A stretch of 64,000 nt of DNA from Massospora cicadina (taxonomy: Eukaryota; Entomophthoromycota; Entomophthoromycetes; Entomophthorales; Entomophthoraceae). The notes beneath the pieces are model-generated. The model saw nothing but the letters and a program-made list of their open reading frames with translations, searched no databases and was not told the origin of the DNA. Below are positions 1 to 10,835 of the stretch, piece after piece. Made by a program: the position numbers and the translations under genes. Position 1 is the stretch's first letter, and every line of letters starts with the position of its first letter. The stretch is from NCBI GenBank assembly GCA_022478985.1, contig JAKSZP010009194.1, positions 310,001 to 374,000 on the forward strand, written 5' to 3'.

Positions 1-56
1 GAGCTCTATATGCTCTAGTTTTGGCTGGGCATCGCGCACACACACATACACATTTG

Positions 57-73
57 CTTTTATATATAGATTA
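57..73 (-). repeat. AT-rich terminal-like motif, copy 1
   Basis: Read on the minus strand this is TCTATATATAAAAG followed by an AATGTG/TGTG-rich stretch (positions 30-56). The same arrangement recurs at 471-494. TC followed by a TATA run and then ATGAATG-type sequence resembles the 5' end of some Helitrons and other invertebrate and fungal repeats. No CTRR-ended 3' terminus was found, so the family is unproven. Confidence 0.3.
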
Positions 74-470
74 CTCCAGGATTCGAACAACTGACCTTTT
101 ATAGAGTTGAAGTTTAGATCCAAAAGCTGAGCCGATTATGCTAGAGGAGGTATTTTTGAAATCAATTGGACTTTTGATTCAAAGTTTTGATTTAGATAAA
201 CTTGTTAAATACCCGAATGACCACTAACCACTTAACAAAACCATTTAAAATATCAAATCAGCTGAATATCAAACTGCTCAGCTATAACGATATAGCGAAT
301 ACCATCGAAGTATATATAGGATTTTCACTTGTTACATATAAAGCTTTTTATTTTACTATTAAAATAATATTTTTAAAATTCATAAACCTTCTCAGGCATA
401 CACACAACAACTCACCAAAGTTTCATCACAATTGGATGAATGGTATAGGAATGCATTCGAGACAGACAGA

Positions 471-494
471 CATTCATTTTTATATATATAGATA
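471..494 (-). repeat. AT-rich terminal-like motif, copy 2
   Basis: On the minus strand the sequence reads TCTATATATATAAAAATGAA and continues into a TCTG microsatellite (about 460-470). It matches the motif at 57-73 in sequence and orientation. The AT-rich stretch between the two copies (202-495) has a 97-codon frame with no recognisable domain. It is possibly a Helitron-type or LINE-tail repeat; the identity is uncertain. Confidence 0.3.
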
Positions 495-532
495 AACTAA
501 GTTTCAATATAACTCAAAGCACTTTTGATTAA

Positions 533-847
533 TTAACCCTTTCAGTCATTTTCAAAAAAATCATCCGTTTTTTTGGCCTTAAATTTGGCACGGATTTCTT
601 AGCCGGCGTTCACTCTTTTTGTAATCATTTTGGTCCTTGTCCGTAACATAAATATCTAGTAGATTTGGTCTTTGTTCATAACATAAATTTTTGGTAAATT
701 GGTCCTTGTCCTTAACACGAATATTCGACAAATTTTGAAATAAATCTATATAAATCTTATTTTAAGTGGACGCATATATGCGTTTTTAGATTTACATACC
801 CCTCGGTTTTTGAACGCATATATGCGTCGAATGATTGAAAGGGTTAA
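533..847. mobile_element. piggyBac-like MITE with TTAA target duplication
   Basis: A 307-bp non-autonomous element (537-843) is flanked by TTAA at 533-536 and 844-847. The left end CCCTTTCAGTCATT and the right end AATGATTGAAAGGG are inverted repeats with one mismatch. TTAA duplication and CCCTTT-type termini are the known signature of piggyBac transposons. There is no transposase frame, so it would need one supplied in trans. Inside are three imperfect repeats of about 35-50 bp (631-740) and two copies of the palindrome ACGCATATATGCGT (770-783 and 814-827). Confidence 0.75.
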
Positions 848-968
848 GTTAAGAATTAATTGTTAAAAATACATTAAATTAAAAGAATTATCGCACTTTA
901 TATTTTTGAGATTAAGCTTAGTAATAAATCGTTTTGTTTAGCCTAGTTTACAATCGTTTTACCCTTAA

Positions 969-1981
969 ATGGAAGGTAAAAAAGTTACAAAAGAAATACT
1001 AGAGGTGTTGTTATTTGCAGTTAAGAAGTATTCATTGAAAAGTGTATTATATGAAATTGAATTTTTTCTAAGGCTACTAGGAATAAATTCGTTCTTTTCA
1101 CTACTTGCTAAAAATAAAACTATATATGAGTTGTCAGATGAAATAGCGGTAATTAATAAAGTAAAGTTACAATGGAATAAAAAAAGAAAATGCTATAGAA
1201 AAAATGATGTCTATTTTTCCAGAAATTACTGGTCTTAGAGACTCTGAAGTTATAGAATATCCATTAGATAGTAAGTTTATGATACATTTTTAAAGACAAA
1301 GTTATAGCTAGCAAGTTTATTATTAATTCAAATCGTGATTATCCATTTTATTTTACAATGCGTTCAGATATCAACAAAGATGAAGGCAATGATTTAGTTT
1401 TACCTATTGATAAATTTAATGAAATCCTGGCCTCAAGCATAAAAACTATTAACGATTCACATATGCTTAAAAACATTAGCCTCGAAGAACTTATATCTAA
1501 TAAAATTGTAAACGATATAAAAAATTCATTTGCTGAGATTCACTTGAAATCTTTCAAAACAAAAAACGATAGTGAGAATGATATTTTTGAAGATTTGGAA
1601 ATATGCGACTCTTCTTTTATATCAAACGATTTAAACGCTTACATAATGGCATTGCTAATTGAGCCATATGACTTTAACTTGAATCAGTTAGCAATTAAAA
1701 TGGCGAGCATGTTTAAATCAAAGGATTGTAAAGTACTGAAAGAAAAGGCTAGATGTTTATTAGATAATAATAGAAAGAAAGACATAAACATTACCAAAAA
1801 GTTTATTGACGATATCTTTGGATATTTTGAAAAACTATTAAAAATGAAAGAAAAGGGATTAAGTCTTTTTATTAACTCTAAATATATCAATTTCGACATA
1901 TTATCTTCTTTAAATCAAAAAATCTTTTTAAAGCTTTTAGTCATATTAATGAAATCTTTAAAATATCATTTAAAGTACTAA
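969..1981 (+). pseudogene. host-like hypothetical gene, interrupted
   Basis: I do not recognise this gene. An 89-codon frame (969-1238) and a 207-codon frame (1358-1981) lie in the same direction. The gap between them stays largely open in other frames: a stretch reading FPEITGLRDSEVIEYPLDSK overlaps the end of the first frame, and DYPFYFTMRSDINKDEG leads into the second. This suggests one protein of about 330 residues broken by two small indels. Composition is Lys/Asn/Ile/Leu-rich and predicted mostly helical, with no signal peptide or zinc motif. The codon and base bias differs from the GC-richer transposons nearby, which is why I take it as host-like. It could also be an old DNA-transposon or virus-derived frame. 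Confidence 0.45.
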
Positions 1982-2779
1982 ATACAATCCAAGCAACTAA
2001 AGAAATTTGAATTAATTTATTCATATTTATAACTGTATATTTTCAAGTTGAGCTTATAATTGCTAAAAACTTATTAAAAATAGTAACCAAAAGAAAAGTA
2101 TAAAATATTTTCTACTTTATATACGCAACATTAAACGGCTTATTCTTAATATATTAAACTTTAAAAGTATATAAAAGGTAACTTAATAGAAAAGCTAATA
2201 AAAATTGCAATTTTTAGTTATATTTAAGTAATTGTATATACTAATCAAGTTAGTGCTTATAGCATAAGATTATAGGCTATATATAAATAAACAACTATAT
2301 AAGGTATTTCAGACATGGGCTAATACCATATATAAATATCTTATCTGTGTATTGGGGTCACCGGTTCATACCTGAGTAGTAGTAGCAAACTACCCTACTA
2401 AAGTATCTTTTACAAAAACTCAAAAAATTTAATTATAAAAAAAGAAAAATAGAAGGAATATTATATTTTCACTTTTAAAAATATTGGAGTTAAACCATGA
2501 TAATCACCATATATCTTCAGTAGTCAACTGATTAAAGATAGCCTTTATAGTCCCAGTTCCAAAATAGATTAGAAAGCAGTTTGCCCTGACTAAAGTAAAC
2601 TTTTACCTTCCAATCTCCTATCTTTCAAAGGTTTGATAGAAACTGGAATAATTATCTATTATTTAATTGGTAATTTTTTATCCCAACTGATTTAGGTCTT
2701 ATATCAAAGTATATATCCTATATCTTTTAAAGGTTTTCAACAAGTGTTACCAATTTCTGATATCAAAACTAGAAAGATT

Positions 2780-2829
2780 GTGAGATTGGTGTATCCCTCC
2801 TTAGGTTGGAACCACCTAGTGCTAAAAAA
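2780..2829 (+). mobile_element. micro-retrocopy of LINE-A 3' tail (50 bp)
   Basis: A 50-bp insert contains TGTATCCCTCCTTAGG and ends in CACCTAGTGCTAAAAAA. The flanks are direct repeats: CTAGAAAGATT at 2769-2779 and 2830-2840, extendable leftward by four A. The insert matches the 3' end of LINE-A (51923-51963). Extreme 5' truncation, an A tail and a target duplication of variable length are the known hallmarks of target-primed reverse transcription. Confidence 0.7.
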
Positions 2830-3157
2830 CTAGAAAGATTATTTTAGCTGCTAATTTATCCAGTTTTCATCTAAACTGGAAGACAATGGGTGAATTCTAA
2901 TCCCACTTATCGATTTCCAATTTTCATATGATCTTATGATTTTTAGTGCTAAATCTGGATCCTCAATATATCAGATGATCTTGTTTTTAATTCAGCACAA
3001 GGTTATTCATTGCAGAGATGTATGCTGCCAAGCTAGCCTTTTTAGTAGTGCAATTCTATCCACTTCTTATAGTGTTTATGACGTTTCCTTAGTCCTTAGA
3101 ACACTTACTATTTATAATGGTGTTAATTTCTCCTTACATCTACATGTTACTTAACTT

Positions 3158-3174
3158 GCCACCTAGTGCTAAAG
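3158..3174 (+). repeat. possible micro-copy of LINE-A tail
   Basis: The sequence GCCACCTAGTGCTAAAG matches the last bases of the LINE-A 3' tail. The A tail is only three bases and no clear target duplication is visible, so it may be an old copy or chance. Confidence 0.3.
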
Positions 3175-4269
3175 CTCATTGGTTTATTTATTAAGAACTC
3201 AAGTTTTCTCACTTTTTTTCTCATTGTCAGCCTAACCCCTTGCATGAACCCATGTATTCCTCTAGAAATATTCAAAAATCAAAGTAAATGGTTTTACTTC
3301 TCAGGTCTGCCAAGGTGCTTCCCACATCTTCCACACAAAGTCAGTGAAGTGCTGTTATCTGTTACACTCTTAGATATATGAATTTAATTAGAAAAAGTTC
3401 CTGCTTACTTGTATTGGTTAATTGTTATAAAAAAGTTTCATTGTGGAAATCCAGCTAATTGTTGCCACAAGTACTGGTTGCCACTAGATTCCACATATAA
3501 TTTATTTATATAAAGCTCAAAAAACTAATAAATAAAAAGCTGATTTTTATATGTTTTTATTAGTGTGGGTGCAGGGTAAGAAAAATGAACCCTCTTGATA
3601 TCTTACCATTCACTTTATAAACTGTATCAAGGTTCAAAGAGAATTTTATGATTAGTTCAGAATAGCTTAGTATAGTCCCAAATAGGAAATATATGAATTT
3701 GGTCTATCAAAGCTTGGAAAACTCACTTCATTTCAGCTGAACAATAAATGAGAATTTATTTTTAAGCAAGGAGTACCCATGGGGTAACAATTTAATGTAT
3801 TATAGCCAATCCCTGCTAAGATATTTATTGCAACTTGGGGGAACTCCACAAACCTCTAAAAGGAGGTGTTTCCCACTTAGGTGTTGCCTTTGGATTAGAC
3901 ATGGTCTGGGGAGGAACCTCTGATGGACTCCCTGGGTTCCCCCACATGGTTAGGGCAATCCAACTGCCCAACTTTGTGCTATTTGCCTATATATTTATTT
4001 GTAAATGTGTTACACTAATTTATGGGGTTCTACTGCAAATTGACTAGGGACTTTGGCCATAAAATCATTATTAATGTTTAAATATCTCTTATCACAATTT
4101 TGTACTTGTAAATATCTAACATTTCCCTCTTTAAGCCTATTTTGACCCAAAATACTTTTTCTTGAAGCTGGGAGGGCAAATGTCTGACATTTACTAAAGG
4201 TTTACTTATAAAGAGAGAAACTTAGGTGCATGAAAATATTCCTACTAAAGTATAAAAAAGATTATCAAT

Positions 4270-4291
4270 GTCACCATCTAGTACTAAAAAA
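4270..4291 (+). mobile_element. micro-retrocopy of LINE-A 3' tail (22 bp)
   Basis: A 22-bp insert reads CACCATCTAGTACTAAAAAA after GT. It lies between direct repeats GATTATCAAT at 4260-4269 and 4292-4301. It is the same tail as at 2780-2829 and 51923-51963, with only about 16 non-A bases retained. Confidence 0.7.
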
Positions 4292-5333
4292 GATTATCAA
4301 TATCAATTAAACAAAATAGCAAGTGTTTCCAATAGAAAATAAGTCAGAATAAGATTCTATTATTCATAGAACTTTATTAATATGCCTAAATCTAGCAAAG
4401 ATAATAATATTAGATTTTAGGTGTAAATTTAAACAAGTAGGCTTTTATTTTATTTATGTAGTATCTATTAAACATACTCTTTAAGATATATGAACCTATT
4501 TTCAAATTATCTTCTAAATGATTTATTGAATTATACTTTTGTTTATTTAAGATATGCTAACCTAGGATAGTTATAACTAGTAAAACTCTTGTCTATATGT
4601 TAATAACACTTAACCTAGCAATTTATTATAGCTTAATGTATAAAGTAATTAAAATAGCTTTAATTAGTAAAATAGGGTATTAGATGTGCTTTAATATTGT
4701 TCCCTATATAATTTCTTTTTCTAATACAATTCATAGATTGATCCATAAATTCGAATAAGATCAATAGAGTATGTTCTAATTACTTAAAAACAGAAATAAA
4801 AAAGTTTTTCTAGTGAAAACACTTTATATTATAGTCAAACTGTATTTGAAACGGTTTAAAACTTTTCATATTTTATCTTTATATGACTGTTTATTAAATA
4901 ATAAACCTACTTTTATCAATTTCTAACATAAATGACTAATAGATAATAGAAAACATGCTATTGATTTTCATTTAGAGAATTTTAGTTCTTTAATCTATAC
5001 TATTAACTTTCCAAATAATACTTAACATAATATTTATGAAAAAAGTTGTCAAGAAAGGGTCTGTTGGAGACTTACCTTTCTAAAAACTCAATTGTGTATT
5101 TCATGTGTGATCTATAGCTTTTTAATGGAAAAGGTAAATATACATATTAGAAATTAACTAATTATTTCTTATAGATCACAAAATATTTCTCTCAAAAGAA
5201 CAATGTAAAAAACAGTTACAAAAAACAAATTAGTTGGTAAAGATAATAACATTATTTGAAAGATTTATTTTATTGCTGATATATAGGTATTGTTTATGAG
5301 TTTGCTATTGAGGCAATGTTAGTTCATGATACC

Positions 5334-5832
5334 TGTTGTAAATTGGCTTTATCATTGAGATACACCATAAGTGATTTTGTGCAGGGTTTGACCCACTGAG
5401 CAATAGGACTAATGATATGAGGATTGTTACTCTTGAAACAACAGAAATAAACTTTATTTACTAAATATAGAGCACTTGCTCACACTATAATCTTTATATT
5501 AATATAATAACTACAGTGGATCCTCACTGTTCCGCTCCTTTAAACTATTAACAACCCTCTCTCTTTATCATCTTGTCTCACCTATATTGTAGCAACTCCA
5601 GATGATAATGCTTTCATGGCTTAGTAATTTAATTTGCTGTATCTCATTGGTTCTAGCAACTCTTCATTCATTACTTTCATGAGCGCCTAATTTGAAGCGA
5701 TTTCCCAACAACCCAATATCGCCTCACCTTGAGGTGCTCAAATAATCATTAATCATATTAAACTTGGCGGATCCTATCCATTCCGCCATAACAACTTAGG
5801 GCTGATTGTCCAGTCATATCAGAATCACAACA
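5334..5832 (-). repeat. GY1 3' LTR (499 bp)
   Basis: Direct repeat of the right LTR. It matches 10765-10835 and then 11853-12279 once the nested solo LTR is removed. It starts TGTTGT and ends ACAACA on the plus strand. The integrase C-terminus ends just to its right and the polypurine tract is adjacent, which marks it as the 3' LTR of a minus-strand element. Confidence 0.92.
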
Positions 5833-5865
5833 TTACTCCCCTTTGACTGGACAATAAGGCTTCTA

Positions 5866-6990
5866 TTGCTTATACACCCAGAGGAACTTCATATGCACTT
5901 GGTTGATGATCCAACTGCTAGTGGGGTCCTTGATAGTATATGTATCCATACTTGTCTTCACAATAACTTTGATTGGCCCAATCCAGATATTGGCCAACTT
6001 GTGTTTTCACCCAAACCCATGTTGATTATGGAATAGAACCATGTCTCCATTTTTGAATTGTGCTAGGCCACTTCGCCATACCTGATCAGCAGCCTGGTTT
6101 TTTTCTTGTCTAAGCTGAATGAGTACACTTCAGTTTGTAATTTGGTCAGCATATTCATTAGAGTGGTCATTTAGCGTTGCAGATCCATCCTACCAGTGTC
6201 CTCTACACAAGCATATAGGAGTGCAGGCAAAGTGGGGTGCCATCCATAAAGAAATTGGAATGGTCTTTTCCCCATTGCATAATGGTAGCTAATACTATAG
6301 GCAAACACAGCGGGTGGAAATGAGGGTACTCCAATCAGAGGGCCTATCCATATCCAACTTCCATAGTAAGTTCACTAGGGTCCCATTACCCCACTCAACC
6401 ATTCCATTAGACCCAGGGTGATACAGGTTTGTTAGAACCCCATGGATGGCCATCATTTTTTTGAGCTTGGGAAGTATGTGAGAGGTAAAATTATTACCAT
6501 TGTTGGTAAGAATAAACTGCAGACAGCCATGATGCTGAATGATGCACTCCATTACAAACTTAGCCACAGTAACTGCCCCCAGGTCCCAAAATGGCCCACA
6601 CCTCAACCCACCTGGTCAAGTGGTTAATTGCTACCAGGATATAATTGTACCGGTTAGCTCCTGTTGGCAGAGGACCAAAAACATCAAGGGAGACTGTATG
6701 CTAAGCAAAGTGTGGCTTCACTAACTGGTATGAGGTCTTCCAGTGGAACAGCTTTTCTGCTTGGTACTGGTGACAGGATGAGATAGTATCAAGCACATCA
6801 AAGTTCATGCTTTTCAAGTAATACCAAGGCTGCAATAATTCCAACATCTTGCACATGCCACCATGCCCAACTGCCTTATGTGCACTCATGATAATGTTAG
6901 GCCACGTTGAGGGTTGCAGAAAATTTACTGTGGAGTTGCCGATCTGCTTGTACAACTCACCTTACTAGATAGTATTGGCTCACATTTCAT
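5866..6990 (-). pseudogene. GY1 integrase (zinc-binding region, core, C-terminal module)
   Basis: Integrase inserts the cDNA copy into the host chromosome. From right to left: the zinc-binding region (about 6701-6955) with AHKAVGHGG and a damaged CxxC (SSCHQYQ); the DDE core (6295-6606) with TNNGNNF where the second catalytic Asp should be, and NGMVEWGNGTL holding the Glu; the typical LYGWHP segment near 6240; and a C-terminal GPF/Y-like module with HKLANIWIGPIKVI (about 5900-5990). Several frameshifts and stops separate these segments. Loss of the Asp in TDNG and the broken zinc ligand indicate an inactive enzyme. Confidence 0.85.
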
Positions 6991-6999
6991 TTGATGCTT

Positions 7000-8570
7000 T
7001 GATGACTCATGACAGCTCATTATTGTACTTTCCGCTGAGCATCTTGTCATACATAATATCACTCAGAACCACTGTAACTGCAATAGTTGGTAGCCTCAAC
7101 AAGCAATCAGCATTCTGGTGCTTTACTCCTGGTCAGTGAAGGATCTCAAAGTTGTAAGCCTTTAGTTTAAGGGCCCATCGGGCTAGATGACCCTCCAGCT
7201 TCTTAAGGTCCTGAAACTAGCGTATTGAGGCATAATTCATTACAACTTTAAACTTTACACCATGCAGATATACTCTTAATTGCTTGTATGCATAAATCAC
7301 TGCTAAGTACTCCTTATTGGTCACAGTATAATTATATTAATGGCTATTCAGGCTCTGGCTGCAGTACGCCACTGGGTGCTCCTCCCCATCATCATCTTTT
7401 TGGCACAGAACTGCCCCCACAGCAGAAAGAAACGCATCCATATGTACAATAAATTCCTTTTCAAAATTTGGGTAGTGTAGCACTGGTGCATTGATCAATG
7501 CTGTTCAAAGAGTATCAAAGGAGTGTTAGCAGTGTTCCGTCCATTCAAATGTGGCGTCCTTTTTTTAATAACTCAAACAGCGGACCTACAATATAACTAA
7601 AGTTAGGTATAAATCAACAATAGTAGCCAACCATCTCTAAAAATACTTGTATATCTCACTTACTGCTTGGTATAGTGATCTTCCAAAAGGCCTCCGCCTT
7701 ATCTGGTTGGGGATAAGCCCTGTTGCATCAACTACAAACCTGAGGTACTCTAGATGATCCTTGAAAAAGTGGCATTTTTGAGGTTTTATTTTGATGTTGG
7801 CCTCATCCAACCGGCGGAATACCTCTTCAAAATGGCTAAGGTGCTCAGAAAACGTGCAGGAGAAAAGGTTTATATTGTCAAGGTATATAAGAACGCAGGA
7901 CAGCTTCAAGTTGCCAAGGATAGTGTCCATCGCCTGTTAGAAAGTAGCTGGGGCATTACACAGCCCTTGTGTCATACATGTTGGTTAAAAAGCCCTTTTG
8001 ATGTGATAATGGCGCATTTTTCTTGTTCCACCGCAGGTAACTCAATCTGCCTATAGCCAGATATCAAATCCATGGTGGAGGTATAACGAGCTCCTCCCAA
8101 CTGATCCAACACATCATCAATTCATGGCAAGGAGTATGAGTCCTTTTTCATAATGCTGTTGAGCTTGCGGTAGTCTATTATTATCCAGTTGGTCCCATCC
8201 TTCTTTTTAACAATTAGGACAGGGGAAGCCCATGGGCTCTTCGATGGTTCAAGCGTTCTTTCTCTAGCAGTTTATCAATTTCTGCCATGACAACATCTTC
8301 CACTGATCTAGATTGGTGGATCAGCTGAGATCTGATGGGGGGATGATCCCCAGTGTCCACTCGATGAATCACTCCTTAGGAACACCCTAAATCATGATCA
8401 TTGACAGCAAAGATCTCTTTGTATTTTTGAAATAAAGCTTCCACTTAAACTTTCTGATCTTTTGTTAACCCATTAAGTTTTTACGTGCTACAACTGCCAT
8501 TATGCCAGATGGTGTTTCACTGGACAGACCAAATTGATCCAGTGAACAAAACTTATGACTTCTGAGGACC
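7000..8570 (-). pseudogene. GY1 reverse transcriptase and RNase H
   Basis: RT copies genomic RNA into DNA and RNase H removes the RNA strand. On the minus strand [15 protein letters not shown] (about 8230), then TSTMDLISGYRQIEL with the first catalytic Asp (about 8080), then YLDNINLFS (about 7880) are visible. The last corresponds to YxDD with the second Asp replaced by Asn. KIKPQKCHFF follows, then RNase H-type sequence from about 7450 to 7000. Multiple frame breaks occur, including loss of continuity at about 7980 and 7560. The order and motifs are standard for Ty3/gypsy; the copy is inactive. Confidence 0.85.
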
Positions 8571-8599
8571 TCCTCAACTGGAATGAAATGTAGGAATGC

Positions 8600-8929
8600 A
8601 ATTATCTGGTGTCAGCGGATTTGCATTGGTCTAAACTGAAGATTCTCTATCAAAACCTTGATCTCCCCATGCCCCAGGATTATAATGCCAGGGGCTACGT
8701 GGGGCTCAAGACATGGTTGCTGATAGGGCCCAATGACCTCCCCATATAGCCCAGCAGGCACTTCCACCTCTAACTCAGTGCTTATGATTGTTTGTTGTCC
8801 AGAGGGAAGAAAATATAGGGCCAGCGGCTTTAAGCGATAGCCCTTGATAATCATAAATTTGGTGAGGAAGAGCCTGGTCTTATTTTTGTCAATGATAGTG
8901 AAATGAAACCACCCCATCACCATATGCAA
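8600..8929 (-). pseudogene. GY1 dUTPase-like domain between protease and RT
   Basis: The 105-codon open segment continues the protease region in a shifted frame. It reads RLKPLALYFLPSGQQTI, then STELEVEVPAGLYGEV, then VAPGII and GEIKVLIENLQFRPMQI. This follows the trimeric dUTPase pattern: a Pro-Gly turn, TGL-x-I-x-P-x-G-YG, and a motif-3 strand ending in V-x-N. dUTPase hydrolyses dUTP to keep uracil out of cDNA. In the motif-3 position the usual GxxDxxYxG is replaced by GIIILGHGE, so the catalytic Asp and the Tyr that recognises deoxyribose are missing. The domain is probably structural or decayed. Its place, after protease and before RT, is the same in GYB and GYC. Confidence 0.7.
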
Positions 8930-9584
8930 GGTTAATGTGAATCATGTATATAGGATCCTTTGGCATTTTGATGGAAGTGAAGTATATCAGGATCCTCTGC
9001 CTCATAATTTCAAATGTCCCCGCTGTCATATCAACAACAGCCCCAAAGTGGTGCATAAAAGCGGTTCTGATTAACAGGTCATATGTATTTTTTGGTAACA
9101 CAATAGCTGGGGGTACAATGACGATTGACCCAAACTGCAAGGATAGCATGCTGTACGCTCCTTCAGAGACTGTGCTTTCTGCACCTGCAGTCCCATACAC
9201 CATATGATGCTTCACATCAGACTTTAATGCCAACTTTGACACCAAATTTGTGGATACTATGTTGATTGGGGCACCTGTATCAATTATCGCACAATCTTGG
9301 GTTTTTTCTACAATAGTGTCACAATAAGTACACTCAGAGTAAGATGCATCTGATTGTTTTAAGACATGGACATCTAACAGTTCTCTTTTTCCAAGGAAGC
9401 TCATAATACCCTTCCCCACTTTAGGGTATTCCATAACAATAGCGTCCACAGGGAGGGCCATGTTTACTCCTTTCAAGAGAAGCGCATCAGATAATGGATC
9501 TGGTTCATCTGTAGAAAAGTGATTGAACATTTGACAAGAATAAGGCTTTGGTCGTTCCTGAGAGCCTGCTTCCACCATGTCCAT
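8889..9584 (-). pseudogene. GY1 aspartic protease region
   Basis: The 231-codon open frame contains the retropepsin active site AIIDTGAPINIV (about 9290), with the catalytic DTG intact. The second conserved block, YDLLIRTAFMHHFGAVVDM (about 9080), corresponds to the (L/I)LG region with Gly replaced by Arg. The enzyme cuts Gag-Pol into mature proteins. The N-terminal 80 residues lack a clear domain and probably link Gag to protease. The frame is unusually long and intact compared with the rest of GY1. Confidence 0.8.
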
Positions 9585-9782
9585 GAATTGCGTTCATGTC
9601 AGCACATTCACCCCTCCAACCAGTCGCTGATATAAAAAGGCGTCATCATACTGAGGAATTTTCACTAAATGTACAGGAATAGGTTCCAGTGGGACGTTTT
9701 GGGTCAGAATAGCGGAGTAGAGAGTCCCATCTCTACTCCGCTCTGACTTTCCTGATGGTACTGCTCCTGCAGTAAGTACTGG

Positions 9783-10602
9783 AACTGACAATTGTGACAA
9801 CTTCTAGCCAGGTGCCCAGAGCGACCACACAAAAAGCAATTGGCCCCATAAGACCTGCATCCTTGATTGTTATAAAAGGGGCCACCCCAAAGGTTAGGCT
9901 GTAATTGTATAATGTAACCAGACCCCTTCCAATAGGTGAACTGATGTTGGCAATTGGATTGGAAGCGAGGCTTTTATTAGTAATAAGGCCAGGGGATGCC
10001 AACTGGACACTGAACAGGGAGGAAAAATTCCTTCAGATAAAAAAGGCTATCAGTAGAGGTGATAGGTTTTCACTCTATATTGGGTGGAGGGAAGGTAGCG
10101 GATAGATGGTGTAGAACTTTAACAAGTTTAAGCAAGGGTATGTCAACCTCTAAATATGGATCCATGGCATTAAAAAGCTCATGGTATGGTTTCAGAGCGG
10201 AGGTCAATGCTATGGCTATGTCAAATTTAGATAAAATCCCTGCCCCAATTAACACATGGGCTTCTAAAGAAAATTGATCAGCAAATGCAGTGAGGGTCTC
10301 ATTATGTTGAAACCAATTGGTTAGGAACTCAGCCTTCCATTGCACCATTTTAGCAGTTCTTCCAAACAACCACAGCACAGTATCCTTCATTTTTTGATAG
10401 GTAACAGAACTGTTGGGAAGATAGCAAGTAACTTGTTCAGCGCTTCTGACATCCAGGGTGGACGTTTTTAGTTTGGCTTTATGCTGATCTGAAGATCTTC
10501 TATTGCAAACTCAAATCGTTTAAAGAATCCATGGATGTTCCCATCATGATCAAATGGAAGCAGCTTATCAAAACACATCTCTTGCAGAAACTCCTTTTCC
10601 AT
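9783..10602 (-). pseudogene. GY1 Gag with CCHC zinc knuckle
   Basis: Gag forms the particle and binds the RNA. It starts at an ATG at 10602 just after a stop and opens MEKEFLQEMCFDKLLPFDHD. A capsid-type segment (10070-10390, 106 codons) includes FADQFSLEAHVLIGAGILSK and resembles the GYC Gag in the same place. A CCHC knuckle CFLCGRSGHLARSC sits near 9840-9800. Frameshifts separate the three pieces. I see no collagen-like segment here, unlike in GYB and E. Confidence 0.8.
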
Positions 10603-10835
10603 TTAAGCACAGCGTCCCAGGCAAGATGAGTTCTGCATATTCAATGGTTGCAGTGTCTCAGAATAATTCCTTGCCAAAGCAAGCTGGATATGACATGTCC
10701 AGAAACTGAGGAACTATTTATCAGTACTTGTGATTGATCAATGACCCCCTGTAGTGAGCAACAGTGTTGTAAATTGGTGTTATCATTGAGATACGCTGTA
10801 AAAAATTTTGCGCAGGTTTTGACCCACTGAGTAAT

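Larger units (their letters stand above)
1982..5333. other. AT-rich intergenic DNA with micro-insertions
   Basis: No convincing gene was found. Short frames (for example 2936-3154 and 3166-3381) show no family motif. A locally GC-richer patch at about 3830-3980 has a 70-codon frame but no recognisable domain. The stretch holds three short poly(A)-ended sequences matching the LINE-A 3' tail, listed separately. Position 5333 borders the target duplication of GY1. Confidence 0.6.

Noticed and set aside
72..135. tRNA-like A and B boxes on the minus strand (TAGCATAATCGG and GTTCGAATCC)
   Set aside because: The anticodon stem does not pair and the acceptor ends are not complementary. At most a decayed tRNA or tRNA-derived SINE head.
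3835..4047. GC-richer 70-codon frame in AT-rich DNA
   Set aside because: No domain, no repeats of it elsewhere in the window and no terminal structure.
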